A stretch of DNA of 10,933 nt from RGIG3009 sp045630285 (GCA_045630285.1 JAZQSX010000030.1:1-10933); one strand, 5' to 3'. Positions 1 to 6,800 are shown, numbered from the stretch's first letter. Translations and numbers: made by a program. The notes: generated by a model from the letters alone, not told the origin.

Positions 1-1
1 G

Positions 2-436
2 GTAATTGAGGGCAATTTCAGCAAAACCAAGTATGATTGGTATTTGCTGAGAATGGAGCCTTTTGTGGGCATCTGCGCAAAGGGAAGTCCTCTGTGCGGA
101 AAAACGGTTGCGGTGGAGGACTTGCTAAAGCAGACTATTATTGTCCGGGAAGAGGGCTCCGGTACCCGTCGAATCTTTGAAGAGCGCTTGAGTGCTGCCG
201 GTTATGAACTCAGTGACTTTTCAAGAGAAGTTTCCATCAGCAGCTTCGTATCAATTAAGGCGTTAGCTGCCGGTGGGATCGGTATCAGTTTCCTCTACAA
301 TTCCGTTGTTGCAAAAGAAAATGACATTGGTACATTTACAGTGGATGGAATCACCGAGCCGCACCCGTTTCATGTGGTTTATACGCAAAACACAAGCGCA
401 AGAAATTACGCGGAGCAGTTCTTAAAATTTGGATAA
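2..436 (+). CDS. LysR-type transcriptional regulator, C-terminal part (5' end outside window)
   Basis: The reading frame is open from base 2, so the start and the N-terminal DNA-binding helix-turn-helix lie upstream of the window. The ~144 visible residues look like the second half of a LysR substrate-binding (periplasmic-binding-protein-like) domain: a segment FVGICAKGSPL, then a linker into IIVREEGSGTRR, the ligand-loop signature of this family, then SFVSIKALAAGGIGISFL, the late strand/helix typical of the fold, and a final YAEQFLKF helix. LysR proteins are cytoplasmic activators or repressors that bind a small co-inducer. The ligand and target genes cannot be read from this fragment. The gene ends at a TAA seven bases before a strong terminator. 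It is clearly more AT-rich than the genes to its right, which may indicate a different origin. Confidence 0.85.
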   Translation, partial: VIEGNFSKTKYDWYLLRMEPFVGICAKGSPLCGKTVAVEDLLKQTIIVREEGSGTRRIFEERLSAAGYELSDFSREVSISSFVSIKALAAGGIGISFLYNSVVAKENDIGTFTVDGITEPHPFHVVYTQNTSARNYAEQFLKFG

Positions 437-442
437 AATTAT

Positions 443-485
443 CACCCCGCTTTTGTACGGCTTCGTACGAAAGCGGGGTGTTGTT
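443..485 (+). terminator. Rho-independent terminator of the LysR-type gene
   Basis: A 17-bp stem (443-459 paired with 464-480, one G-T wobble) closes on the 4-base loop GCTT and is followed by TTGTT. It begins seven bases after the stop codon of the LysR-type gene. The T-tract is short, but the stem is long and GC-rich at its base. Confidence 0.85.
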
Positions 486-633
486 ATAGTCTTTGTTGCA
501 TTGGATTTTTCTCGGCAGTTTCACTTTTTCCACACACCTTTTTGGCATTGAGATGCATGGAGATATGTGAAGATACATTTTCGTCCGAATCCCGAAAGTC
601 CTTGTGCCGCAAGAATTTCATGGAACGCCGCCC

Positions 634-674
634 GAAAAACAAACGCACGTCCGACGATCGTCGGACGTGCGTTT
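634..674 (-). terminator. Perfect-palindrome terminator downstream of secA
   Basis: Positions 641-674 form a perfect 34-base palindrome (17-base arms, centre between 657 and 658). Read on the minus strand it is followed by GTTTTTC, i.e. a U-tract, and it starts 13 bases after the secA stop codon. On the plus strand it is also followed by TTTTT-like sequence (671-678), so it may work in both directions and insulate secA from the LysR-type gene. The bases between the two terminators (about 486-633) are AT-rich and show no convincing gene or other element. Confidence 0.85.
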
Positions 675-687
675 TTGTTACACGGCG

Positions 688-3417
688 TTATTTACCGCAG
701 CACTGCTTGTATTTTTTGCCGCTGCCGCAGGGGCAGGGATCGTTGCGTCCGATCTTATCCGCCTGCGTTTTGCGGACAGGGCGTTTGGCGTCGGTGCCGT
801 CACCCGAGGTGGCGCTCGGCTTGGCGACCTCCTCACGCTGCGGCTCCTCTTTGGTGCGCAGACGGGCGGTGAGCATCAGGCGGGCGGTGTCCTCACGAAT
901 GGCGGCGATCATGCCGTCAAACATATCAAAGCCCTCCTTGCGGTACAGCACGACGGGATCCTGGTTGCCGTAGGCACGCAGACCGATACCACGGCGGAAC
1001 TCGTCCATGATGTCGATATGCTCCATCCAGTAGCGGTCGACGGTTTTCAACAGGACGACACGCTCCAGCTCCCGCATCAGATCGCCGTACTCGGCCTCCT
1101 TGGCGGCGTACACCGTCTCGGCACGGGCGACCAGCTCCTCCACCAGGGCGGAGCGGTCCATATCCTCAAGCTCCTGCGGCTCGTAGCGGAACATCGACTC
1201 GTCGGCGAGCCAGCCGTTGTAGTAGGCACGCAGACCGTCGAGATTCCACTCGGTGTGGTCCTCGTCGGCGGTGTACTGCGCCACGTTGGACTCGATCGAC
1301 TCGGTGATCATGCCCCAGATCGACTCACGAATATCTTCGCCGTCCAGCACCTTGTTGCGCTGATCGTAGATCAGCTCACGCTGGCGGTTCATCACGTCGT
1401 CATACTGCAGCACGTTGCGGCGGATACCGAAATTGCGCTCCTCCACACGGCGCTGGGCGGTTTCGATCGCCGAGGTCAGCATCCGATTTTCGATCGGCAT
1501 CGTTTCGTCGACACGGAGCATCTCCATCATGGCGTAGATGCGCTCGCCGCCGAACAGACGCATCAGATCGTCCTCCAGCGAGAGATAGAAGCGGGTGTCA
1601 CCGGGGTCGCCCTGACGGCCGGCACGGCCACGGAGCTGGTTGTCGATACGGCGAGACTCGTGGCGCTCGGTACCGATGATGTACAAGCCGCCTGCCGCCT
1701 TGACCGCCTCCTCTTCGGGACGGATCGCCTCACGGTACTTGTCCTCCAGCTCACGGAAGGTGCGGCGAGCGGCCAGCACCTCCTCGTCGTCGGTCTCACC
1801 GAAGGCGGTGGACTCGGCGATGAGCTCCTCGGGGATGCCCATACGGCGCATCTCGGCCTTGGCGAGGAATTCGGCGTTACCGCCGAGCTTGATGTCGGTA
1901 CCACGGCCCGCCATGTTGGTGGCAATGGTGACGGCGCCGGATTTACCGGCCTGCGCCACGATCTCGGCTTCCTTTTCGTGATGCTTGGCGTTGAGCACGT
2001 TGTGCGGCACGCCACGCAGAGCGAGCAGTTTGGAGAGCTGCTCGGATTTTTCAATGGAAATGGTACCCACCAGCACGGGCTGTTTCCGCTCGTAGCAATC
2101 GACGATCTGCTCGATGACGGCCTGGAACTTGCCACGCTCGGTCTTGTAGACGACGTCGGAATGGTCAAAGCGGGCGAGCGGCTTGTTGGTGGGGATCTCC
2201 ACCACGTCGAGGTGGTAGATCTGCTGGAACTCCGCCTCCTCGGTCATGGCGGTACCCGTCATACCCGACAGCTTTTTGTACAGGCGGAAAAAGTTTTGGA
2301 AGGTAATGGTGGCGAGGGTCTTGCTTTCCCGCTCGACCTTGACGCCCTCCTTCGCCTCGATTGCCTGGTGCAGACCCTCGTTGTAGCGGCGACCGGGCAT
2401 CAGACGGCCGGTAAACTCGTCGACGATGACGACCTGACCGTCCTTGACGACGTAATCCACGTCACGGGTCATCACGCCACGGGCCTTAATGGCCTGGTTG
2501 ATGTGATGCATCAGCGTCACGTGCTCGGGATCCATGAGGTTTTCGACCTTGAAGAACTGCTCCGCCTTTTTGACACCCGCCTGGGTGAGGGTGGCGGTGC
2601 GAGCCTTTTCGTCCACGATGTAATCGCCGTCGACGGTGTCCTGATCCGCCTTGGCGTCGGTTTCACGCACCTTGAAGATGCGCAGCGTGCGGGCAAAGGA
2701 GTCGGCACGGGCATAGAGGTCGGTGGACTTGTCGCCCTGACCCGAGATGATGAGGGGGGTACGGGCCTCGTCGATGAGAATGGAGTCCACCTCGTCGACG
2801 ATCGCAAAAGCGTGCTGGCGCTGCACACGGCGTTCCTTGTAGATGACCATGTTGTCACGCAGGTAGTCGAAGCCCAGCTCGTTGTTGGTGCCGTAGGTGA
2901 TGTCGGCGGCGTAGGCGGCACGGCGCTCCTCGTTGGGGAGATCGTGCACGATCAGGCCGACGGTGAGACCCAGATAGCGGTACACCTTGCCCATCCACTC
3001 GCTGTCACGGCGGGCGAGGTAGTCGTTGACGGTGACGATATGCACGCCCTCACCGGTGAGAGCGTTCAGGTAGGCGGGGAGGGTAGCGACCAGCGTTTTA
3101 CCCTCACCGGTTTTCATTTCGGCGATGCGGCCCTGGTGCAGCACGATACCGCCGAGGATCTGCACGGGGAAGGGGCGCATACCGAGCACACGGTCGCACG
3201 CCTCACGGCAGGTGGCAAAGGCCTCGGGCAGAATATCGTCGGTGGTCTCGCCCATGGCGAGGCGGTCACGCAGCTTGGCAGTCTGCGCCTTGAGCGTCTC
3301 CTCGTCCATGGCACGGTACTCGTCCTCCAGTGCCAATATGCGGTCACACAGCGGCTTGATGCGCTTCAGCTCACGCTTGCTGTAATCACCAAACAGGGTT
3401 TTGATCAGTCCCAACAC
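688..3417 (-). CDS. secA: SecA, preprotein translocase ATPase
   Basis: SecA is the cytoplasmic motor that pushes unfolded preproteins through the SecYEG channel by ATP hydrolysis. The whole protein is present (~909 residues). Visible in order: N-terminal GLIKTLFGDYSKRELKR; Walker A MKTGEGKT near residue 101; Walker B DEVD in IVDEVDSILIDEA near 208; the preprotein-crosslinking region; the second helicase-like ATPase half with TNMAGRGTDI and QLRGRAGRQGDPGDTRF; the helical scaffold and wing; and a C-terminal zinc-binding SEC-C motif (CPCG...CC, pattern C-X-C-X8-CC). The longest reading frame starts with GTG at 3423, but that codon lies inside the Shine-Dalgarno-like AAGAGGTGA. The GTG at 3417 (V-L-G-L-I..) or the TTG at 3414 (giving M-G-L-I-K..., like many SecA N-termini) is therefore more likely. 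It is transcribed from its own promoter and has its own terminator. A very long open frame on the opposite strand is a GC-driven shadow. Confidence 0.98.
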   Translation of the reverse strand: MLGLIKTLFGDYSKRELKRIKPLCDRILALEDEYRAMDEETLKAQTAKLRDRLAMGETTDDILPEAFATCREACDRVLGMRPFPVQILGGIVLHQGRIAEMKTGEGKTLVATLPAYLNALTGEGVHIVTVNDYLARRDSEWMGKVYRYLGLTVGLIVHDLPNEERRAAYAADITYGTNNELGFDYLRDNMVIYKERRVQRQHAFAIVDEVDSILIDEARTPLIISGQGDKSTDLYARADSFARTLRIFKVRETDAKADQDTVDGDYIVDEKARTATLTQAGVKKAEQFFKVENLMDPEHVTLMHHINQAIKARGVMTRDVDYVVKDGQVVIVDEFTGRLMPGRRYNEGLHQAIEAKEGVKVERESKTLATITFQNFFRLYKKLSGMTGTAMTEEAEFQQIYHLDVVEIPTNKPLARFDHSDVVYKTERGKFQAVIEQIVDCYERKQPVLVGTISIEKSEQLSKLLALRGVPHNVLNAKHHEKEAEIVAQAGKSGAVTIATNMAGRGTDIKLGGNAEFLAKAEMRRMGIPEELIAESTAFGETDDEEVLAARRTFRELEDKYREAIRPEEEAVKAAGGLYIIGTERHESRRIDNQLRGRAGRQGDPGDTRFYLSLEDDLMRLFGGERIYAMMEMLRVDETMPIENRMLTSAIETAQRRVEERNFGIRRNVLQYDDVMNRQRELIYDQRNKVLDGEDIRESIWGMITESIESNVAQYTADEDHTEWNLDGLRAYYNGWLADESMFRYEPQELEDMDRSALVEELVARAETVYAAKEAEYGDLMRELERVVLLKTVDRYWMEHIDIMDEFRRGIGLRAYGNQDPVVLYRKEGFDMFDGMIAAIREDTARLMLTARLRTKEEPQREEVAKPSATSGDGTDAKRPVRKTQADKIGRNDPCPCGSGKKYKQCCGK

Positions 3418-3452
3418 GGTCACCTCTTACAATTCAGGTCATTATCATTCCT

Positions 3453-3481
3453 ATCATACCATAACTCCCCCGCCGATACAA
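3453..3481 (-). promoter_or_regulatory. Predicted sigma-A promoter of secA
   Basis: On the minus strand the sequence reads TTGTAT (3481-3476), a 17-base spacer, then TATGAT (3458-3453). The -10 is one base from consensus and the spacing is ideal. It lies about 30 bases upstream of the predicted secA start, leaving a short 5' leader with AAGAGGTGA as ribosome binding site. This suggests secA is expressed independently of the surface-protein genes upstream. Confidence 0.65.
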
Positions 3482-3625
3482 GTAAAAAATCTGTGAATTA
3501 CCCGCACACACTTTTTCCTTCCGTAGGTAGCATGAGGCTCCAACTTTTTGATTTGGCAAGCCGAACGTATTCCTTTAGGGAGGCCATTGAAGGCGCCGCC
3601 CCGACGCCTCCACCCGCATCCCCAC
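3482..3625. other. Spacer between the surface-protein unit and secA, no recognised gene
   Basis: This stretch lies between the U-tract terminator of the upstream unit and the secA promoter. It contains a weak 6-bp inverted repeat (GGAGGC at 3579-3584 with GCCTCC at 3606-3611) and short open frames on both strands without ribosome binding sites. I see no RNA gene or known regulatory element. It could be a remnant of a dispersed intergenic repeat, but that cannot be tested from this window. Confidence 0.4.
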
Positions 3626-3657
3626 AAAAAACACCCCCGACACACTCGTCGGGGGTG
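3626..3657 (-). terminator. Terminator at the end of the surface-protein unit
   Basis: The stem CACCCCCGAC (3632-3641) pairs with GTCGGGGGTG (3648-3657) around a 6-base loop. On the minus strand it is followed directly by a run of six T (3631-3626). It starts 13 bases after the stop codon of the last lipoprotein gene. The same stem and loop recur twice upstream (about 4794-4815 and 5982-6011), but only this copy has a U-tract, so this is the one expected to terminate transcription. Confidence 0.9.
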
Positions 3658-3670
3658 CTGTGTTTACTGG

Positions 3671-4762
3671 TTACTCTATGAGTTCTACAAGTAGGGCAGT
3701 CAGTGATTCCGGTACGCCGTTCGCATAATAATACAGTTGCCACATAAAGGTTGTGTTTGAGGTCAGCCCACTGCTGTTGAGCCAATCTCTCGTCAACACG
3801 TTTCCGTCCGCATCGTAGGTATAGGTGTATTTTGTCCAACCTTCAAGGCTTGAACTTAGATCTGCAGGCCACCTTTTCCCGTTTGTATCGAGGATAAAGA
3901 TGTCATTGCTCCAATATCCATCGCTTTTGGAGAAGTTCTCGGCCAATATATTTCCCTCTGCATCGTAGGTGTAGGCATACTTACGCCAATACCCATCGTC
4001 CATGGTAGTTTTCTCGGTCAACACATTCCCCTTTGCATCATAGGTGTAGGTGATTTCAGACCAACTCCCATCGTGGTTGGAGACATGCTGGGTCAGTACG
4101 TTTCCGTCCGCATCGTAGGTGTAGGTGAAGATATAACTATATCCATCCCTATCGTTGCCGGTTTCGTTCTCGGTCAATACGTTTCCGTTCGCATCGTAGG
4201 TGTAGGTAGTTTCAAACCAACGATCATCGTGACTGGAGAAATACCGGGCCAATACGTTTCCGTTGGTATCGTAGGTGTAGGTATATTCAAACTGAGATCC
4301 TAGATAGTTGGAGATGTTCTCGGTCAACACGTTCCCGTTCACATCATAAGTGTACAAGCACTTTGTCCAAGTTCCATGGCTGGAAACGTAGTTGTCGGAC
4401 AACGTATTTCCATTTACATCGTAGGTGTAGGAGTCTTTTGACCACCCCCCGTTGTTGGCGAAGTAATCCTTGGTCAACATATTCCCGTTTGCATCGTAAG
4501 TGAAGATCACTCTTCCGTTGTCGTGAACGAGCATTGTCGGCACCCACTCAAACTTCTCCAGCATCGCTTTCGCTTCGTCGCTGTTGTCGTCCTTCAGCAG
4601 GTTGTACGCCTTGCGAACGTCGCCGTCGTCGATCGCCGCCTGTGCCTCGGCAATGGTGTCGCCCGTCGTACCGGTGTCATCCTTAGCTGGGCCCTTGCTG
4701 CGACACCCCGTGATCATCGTCGCACATAACAGTAATGCCAGCAGCAGTGCTGTTTTTCGCAT
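3671..4762 (-). CDS. YD-repeat (RHS-like) lipoprotein, copy A
   Basis: Predicted 363-residue exported lipoprotein of unknown function. Residues 1-20 form a lipoprotein signal peptide: MRK, a Leu/Ala-rich core, then the lipobox ITGC with Cys20 as lipidation site. Residues 21-86 are a short linker and a helical segment (AEAQAAIDDGDVRKAYNLL, resembling one TPR-like helix pair). Residues 87-338 are ten tandem repeats beginning (Y/F)TYDxxGN(V)LT, nine of 25 residues and one of 27. The ninth is degenerate (FILDTNGKRW). A 25-residue cap with W-x-L-x-YY-x-NGVPE, shared with copy B, ends the protein. YD repeats are known from RHS/teneurin proteins, where they build beta-rich wraps and bind carbohydrate or enclose toxins. 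No toxin domain is present here. The frame extends upstream, but the ATG at 4783 is ATA in copy B, while the ATG at 4762 is conserved, follows AAAGGA and gives a proper signal peptide. Confidence 0.85.
   Translation of the reverse strand: MRKTALLLALLLCATMITGCRSKGPAKDDTGTTGDTIAEAQAAIDDGDVRKAYNLLKDDNSDEAKAMLEKFEWVPTMLVHDNGRVIFTYDANGNMLTKDYFANNGGWSKDSYTYDVNGNTLSDNYVSSHGTWTKCLYTYDVNGNVLTENISNYLGSQFEYTYTYDTNGNVLARYFSSHDDRWFETTYTYDANGNVLTENETGNDRDGYSYIFTYTYDADGNVLTQHVSNHDGSWSEITYTYDAKGNVLTEKTTMDDGYWRKYAYTYDAEGNILAENFSKSDGYWSNDIFILDTNGKRWPADLSSSLEGWTKYTYTYDADGNVLTRDWLNSSGLTSNTTFMWQLYYYANGVPESLTALLVELIE
3749..4504 (-). repeat. Ten tandem 75-base units coding the YD repeats of copy A
   Basis: On the plus strand a motif close to CATCGTAGGTGTAGG recurs at about 3811, 3961, 4036, 4111, 4192, 4267, 4342, 4417 and 4492, with a diverged unit near 3886. 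The period is 75 bases, with one 81-base interval between 4111 and 4192. The YTYDANGN-coding half is well kept at DNA level and the second half varies. Such arrays can gain or lose units by slippage or recombination. Confidence 0.9.
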
Positions 4763-4789
4763 ATCCGTGTCATCCTTTCGCATCAAGCA
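4631..4789 (-). repeat. 5' cassette of copy A, near-identical to 5823-5981
   Basis: These 159 bases match 5823-5981 at a constant offset of 1192 bases with only three differences that I can find (4669 T/C, 4736 T/C, 4781 C/T). The block covers the leader, start codon, signal peptide and first mature residues of both lipoprotein genes. Similarity continues less perfectly to about 4555 and is lost in the repeat bodies. Confidence 0.9.
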
Positions 4790-4793
4790 GTTC

Positions 4794-4815
4794 CCCCCGA
4801 CACGCTCGTCGGGGG
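4794..4815 (-). other. Intergenic stem-loop without U-tract, between the lipoprotein genes
   Basis: CCCCCGAC (4794-4801) pairs with GTCGGGGG (4808-4815) around a 6-base loop, the same stem and almost the same loop as the terminator at 3632-3657. On the minus strand it is followed by GGAACTGCTTG, not by a run of U, so it should not be an efficient intrinsic terminator. It lies 17 bases after the stop codon of copy B and about 30 bases before the start of copy A, which leaves no room for a promoter. Possible roles are mRNA processing, 3'-end protection or partial attenuation. Confidence 0.75.
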
Positions 4816-4832
4816 TGGCAGATCGCTGATTG

Positions 4833-5954
4833 TCAATACGGTATTTTGTCTTGGAGATACACCGATTCAGCCAGGGTGGAGACCTGCTCCGGCACACCGT
4901 TCGGGTAATACCGTAGCTCCCACGTATAGGTGGCGACGTGGTCGCTTCCTATGTTGACGGTATAGTTCTTGGTCAGCAGATTCCCGTCCGCATCGTAGGT
5001 ACAGACGTAGGCCTCCACCGTGTCGTTGCTGTTGGAATAGTCTTTGGTCAACACATGTCCGTTCGCGTCGTAGGTGTAAACGATCTTGCGCCACTCGCCG
5101 CCCCCTGTAATATAATCCATGGTCAGCGTGCTTCCGTCGTCACTGTAGGTGAAGGTAGTGGTGGAATCGTTGTCAGGATCGCTCAGATCACGGCAGATCA
5201 CCACGTTGCCGTCCTGCTCGTAAGTATAGACTTCGTTGTGGATGACGCCGATATCGCTGTTGGAGTACACGTCGGTCAACAGGTGTCCGTCTACATCGTA
5301 GGTGGAGATGCGCTTCTCCCAGTATGTGCCACCTTTCGTCACAACCACACTGAGCTGATTGCCGTTCGCATCGTAGGTGTAGACGCTCTCGCTGGAATGA
5401 CCGTCCTCGTAGTCAAACCGCTTGGTGAGTGCGTTGCCGTTGTCGTCGTACGTGATCGTCAGCGTGTATGCGCCGTTTTGACCGTCGGTATCGGTCAAAC
5501 GGATCTCGTTTCCTTTTTCGTCGTAGGTATGAGTGGTGCTTTCCTGATATCCGTTACAGTCGGTATATTCCTCGGTCAGCACGTGACCTGCCGCATCGTG
5601 GGTGTACGTGCTCTGGGACCAATAGTCGCCGCTTGCGCCGCCAATGTAGGTGTAGTTTTCTGCAGTCAAATTACCTGCGGCGTCGTAGGTGTACGCCGTG
5701 GTGGGACCGTCATTGCGCGCTTCCTTGGTCAGCACAAACGCAAACTTCTCCAGCATCGCTTTTGCTTCGTCGCCGCCGTCTGCCTTCAGCAGATCGTAGG
5801 CCGCACGAACGTCGCCGCCGTCGATCGCCGCCTGTGCCTCGGCAATGGTGTCGCCCGTCGCACCGGTGTCATCCTTAGCTGGGCCCTTGCTGCGACACCC
5901 CGTGATCATCGTCGCACATAACAGTAACGCCAGCAGCAGTGCTGTTTTTCGCAT
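4833..5954 (-). CDS. YD-repeat (RHS-like) lipoprotein, copy B
   Basis: Predicted 373-residue exported lipoprotein, tandem paralogue of copy A, function unknown. Residues 1-20 are a lipoprotein signal peptide identical to copy A, ending in the lipobox ITGC (Cys20). Residues 21-87 are the same linker and helical segment (AEAQAAIDGGDVRAAYDLL). Residues 88-342 hold ten YD repeats of 24-29 residues, more variable than in copy A (YTYDAAGN, YTHDAAGH, HTYDEKGN, YTYEQDGN, FTYSDDGS among the unit starts). The end is the shared cap W-E-L-R-YY-PNGVPE and a short tail. The ATG at 5954 is chosen because it is conserved with copy A, is preceded by AAAGGA and starts the signal peptide. The longer frame would need a TTG start. 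Since mature repeats differ strongly while signal peptides are identical, the two proteins probably share location but present different surfaces. It is expected to sit on the outer face of the membrane. Confidence 0.85.
   Translation of the reverse strand: MRKTALLLALLLCATMITGCRSKGPAKDDTGATGDTIAEAQAAIDGGDVRAAYDLLKADGGDEAKAMLEKFAFVLTKEARNDGPTTAYTYDAAGNLTAENYTYIGGASGDYWSQSTYTHDAAGHVLTEEYTDCNGYQESTTHTYDEKGNEIRLTDTDGQNGAYTLTITYDDNGNALTKRFDYEDGHSSESVYTYDANGNQLSVVVTKGGTYWEKRISTYDVDGHLLTDVYSNSDIGVIHNEVYTYEQDGNVVICRDLSDPDNDSTTTFTYSDDGSTLTMDYITGGGEWRKIVYTYDANGHVLTKDYSNSNDTVEAYVCTYDADGNLLTKNYTVNIGSDHVATYTWELRYYPNGVPEQVSTLAESVYLQDKIPY
4929..5693 (-). repeat. Ten tandem units coding the YD repeats of copy B
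   Basis: The plus-strand motif resembling CATCGTAGGTGTAG recurs at about 4991, 5066, 5141, 5216, 5294, 5369, 5441, 5519, 5594 and 5681. Intervals are 72-87 bases, all multiples of three, so unit length varies by whole codons. The array is older or less homogenised than that of copy A. Confidence 0.88.
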
Positions 5955-5981
5955 ATCCGTGTCATCCTTTCGTATCAAGCA
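5823..5981 (-). repeat. 5' cassette of copy B, near-identical to 4631-4789
   Basis: Partner of the 159-base block in copy A, with three visible differences. It covers the leader, start codon, signal peptide and first mature residues. The ATG-to-ATA difference at 4781/5973 helps to choose the true start codon in both genes. Confidence 0.9.
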
Positions 5982-6011
5982 ATCACCCCCGACACACTCG
6001 TCGGGGGCGAT
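5982..6011 (-). other. Intergenic stem-loop without U-tract, upstream of copy B
   Basis: ATCACCCCCGAC (5982-5993) pairs with GTCGGGGGCGAT (6000-6011), a 12-bp stem with one G-T wobble and a 6-base loop. It starts only three bases after the stop codon of the preceding gene. On the minus strand it is followed by GATTGCTTGATACG, so no U-tract. It belongs to the same family as the stem-loops at 4794 and 3632. The outer stem bases differ between copies while pairing is kept, which suggests the RNA structure matters. Confidence 0.75.
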
Positions 6012-6014
6012 TCG

Positions 6015-6800
6015 TTATCGTTCTCTTCGGCGTCGCACCAAGAACACGACCGCCAGCACCGCTGCGGCGGCAACCGCCGCCAAAAACACCTGCGCCAGCG
6101 CCGGATCGTCGAACGTTTCCGTCGGCACCGTGCTCGGCTTGGAGGTGGGTGCCGCAGACGGCTTCGAGGTCGGTTTGGTCGAAGGCGTTTGCGACGGCTC
6201 GGTGGAGGGCTGCGTCACGGGCTCGGTCTGCGACGGCGTTGTCACCGTCTGGGACGGCGCCGAGGTGTTCGGGTCAATGATGACATCCTTGACGTTGACG
6301 AACCTCCACGTGACCTTGGTTTCCTTGGTCAGCCCGTCGAGAGCGACCATCGCATAGTCACGCCGCAGATCCACCGTCAGCGTTTTCGCTTCGTTCGGAG
6401 CGAGGGTGTACTCAAATGCCAGCCCGCCCGCATCGTTGATGCGGCTGTACGGGCCGCTGTACAGCACATCGTCGCCGTCACGTACCGTGATCGTCAGGTG
6501 GTTGAGGTAGATGAGCGAGTCCTCGTCGCCGAACGGCAGCTCCACGTAATCCAGCGCAATGCGGGCGTCCTCATCCGTGAGGTTGCGGAGCGTCAGCGTG
6601 CCGGGCTCCAGCAGACGTTCGCCCGCCTGCAGGGTGGGAATATTCCAGATCGGCTCCTGTCCGTTTTCGGAGCCGGCGGCAAAATAGACGCCGTTCTCGT
6701 CCGTTGTCAGCGAAACGTACTGATGATCCGCCGCCAGCACGGGCAGTGCGGTCAACAGCAGGAGGGCGAGGAGGCAGAGTGCGGTTTTCATCACTTTCAT
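6015..6800 (-). CDS. Secreted beta-rich protein with Pro/Ser/Thr stalk and C-terminal membrane anchor
   Basis: Predicted 261-residue surface protein, not assigned to a known function. Residues 1-23 are a Sec signal peptide (MKVMK, Leu-rich core, VLA cleavage site). Residues ~24-178 form one beta-rich domain with stretches such as LEPGTLTLRNLTDED, LTITVRDGDDVLYSGP, LAPNEAKTLTVDL and KVTWRFVNV. The arrangement recalls the beta-sandwich of TasA/camelysin-like matrix proteins and sortase-anchored surface proteins of Firmicutes, but the match is by eye and weak. Residues 179-229 are a Pro/Ser/Thr/Gln linker with TKPTSKPS-type repeats. Residues ~235-255 are a hydrophobic anchor followed by RRRRER, which would stop in the cytoplasm. 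No LPXTG motif is seen. The ATG at 6800 has a GGAGGAGG site seven bases upstream and overlaps the preceding stop codon as TGATG, so translation is probably coupled. Confidence 0.8.
   Translation of the reverse strand: MKVMKTALCLLALLLLTALPVLAADHQYVSLTTDENGVYFAAGSENGQEPIWNIPTLQAGERLLEPGTLTLRNLTDEDARIALDYVELPFGDEDSLIYLNHLTITVRDGDDVLYSGPYSRINDAGGLAFEYTLAPNEAKTLTVDLRRDYAMVALDGLTKETKVTWRFVNVKDVIIDPNTSAPSQTVTTPSQTEPVTQPSTEPSQTPSTKPTSKPSAAPTSKPSTVPTETFDDPALAQVFLAAVAAAAVLAVVFLVRRRRER

Noticed and set aside
351..578. A 75-codon minus-strand frame across the end of the LysR-type gene.
   Set aside because: It crosses the terminator stem and the real gene end and has no start signals.
604..3681. A 1025-codon open reading frame on the plus strand, antisense to secA.
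   Set aside because: It mirrors the whole of secA, which is unmistakably real. The translation is rich in Val, Leu, His and Gly without domains, and no ribosome binding site fits. Long antisense frames are a common by-product of GC-rich codon usage.
3749..5693. Tandem 75-base arrays considered as a CRISPR array or satellite.
   Set aside because: Units are in frame, all intervals are multiples of three, and they code a conserved YTYD-GN protein repeat. There are no identical repeats separated by unique spacers.
4938..5921. A 327-codon plus-strand frame opposite lipoprotein copy B with repeated GQ-VRIVGV motifs.
   Set aside because: Its regularity comes only from the YD-repeat units on the other strand. 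It has no start signals.
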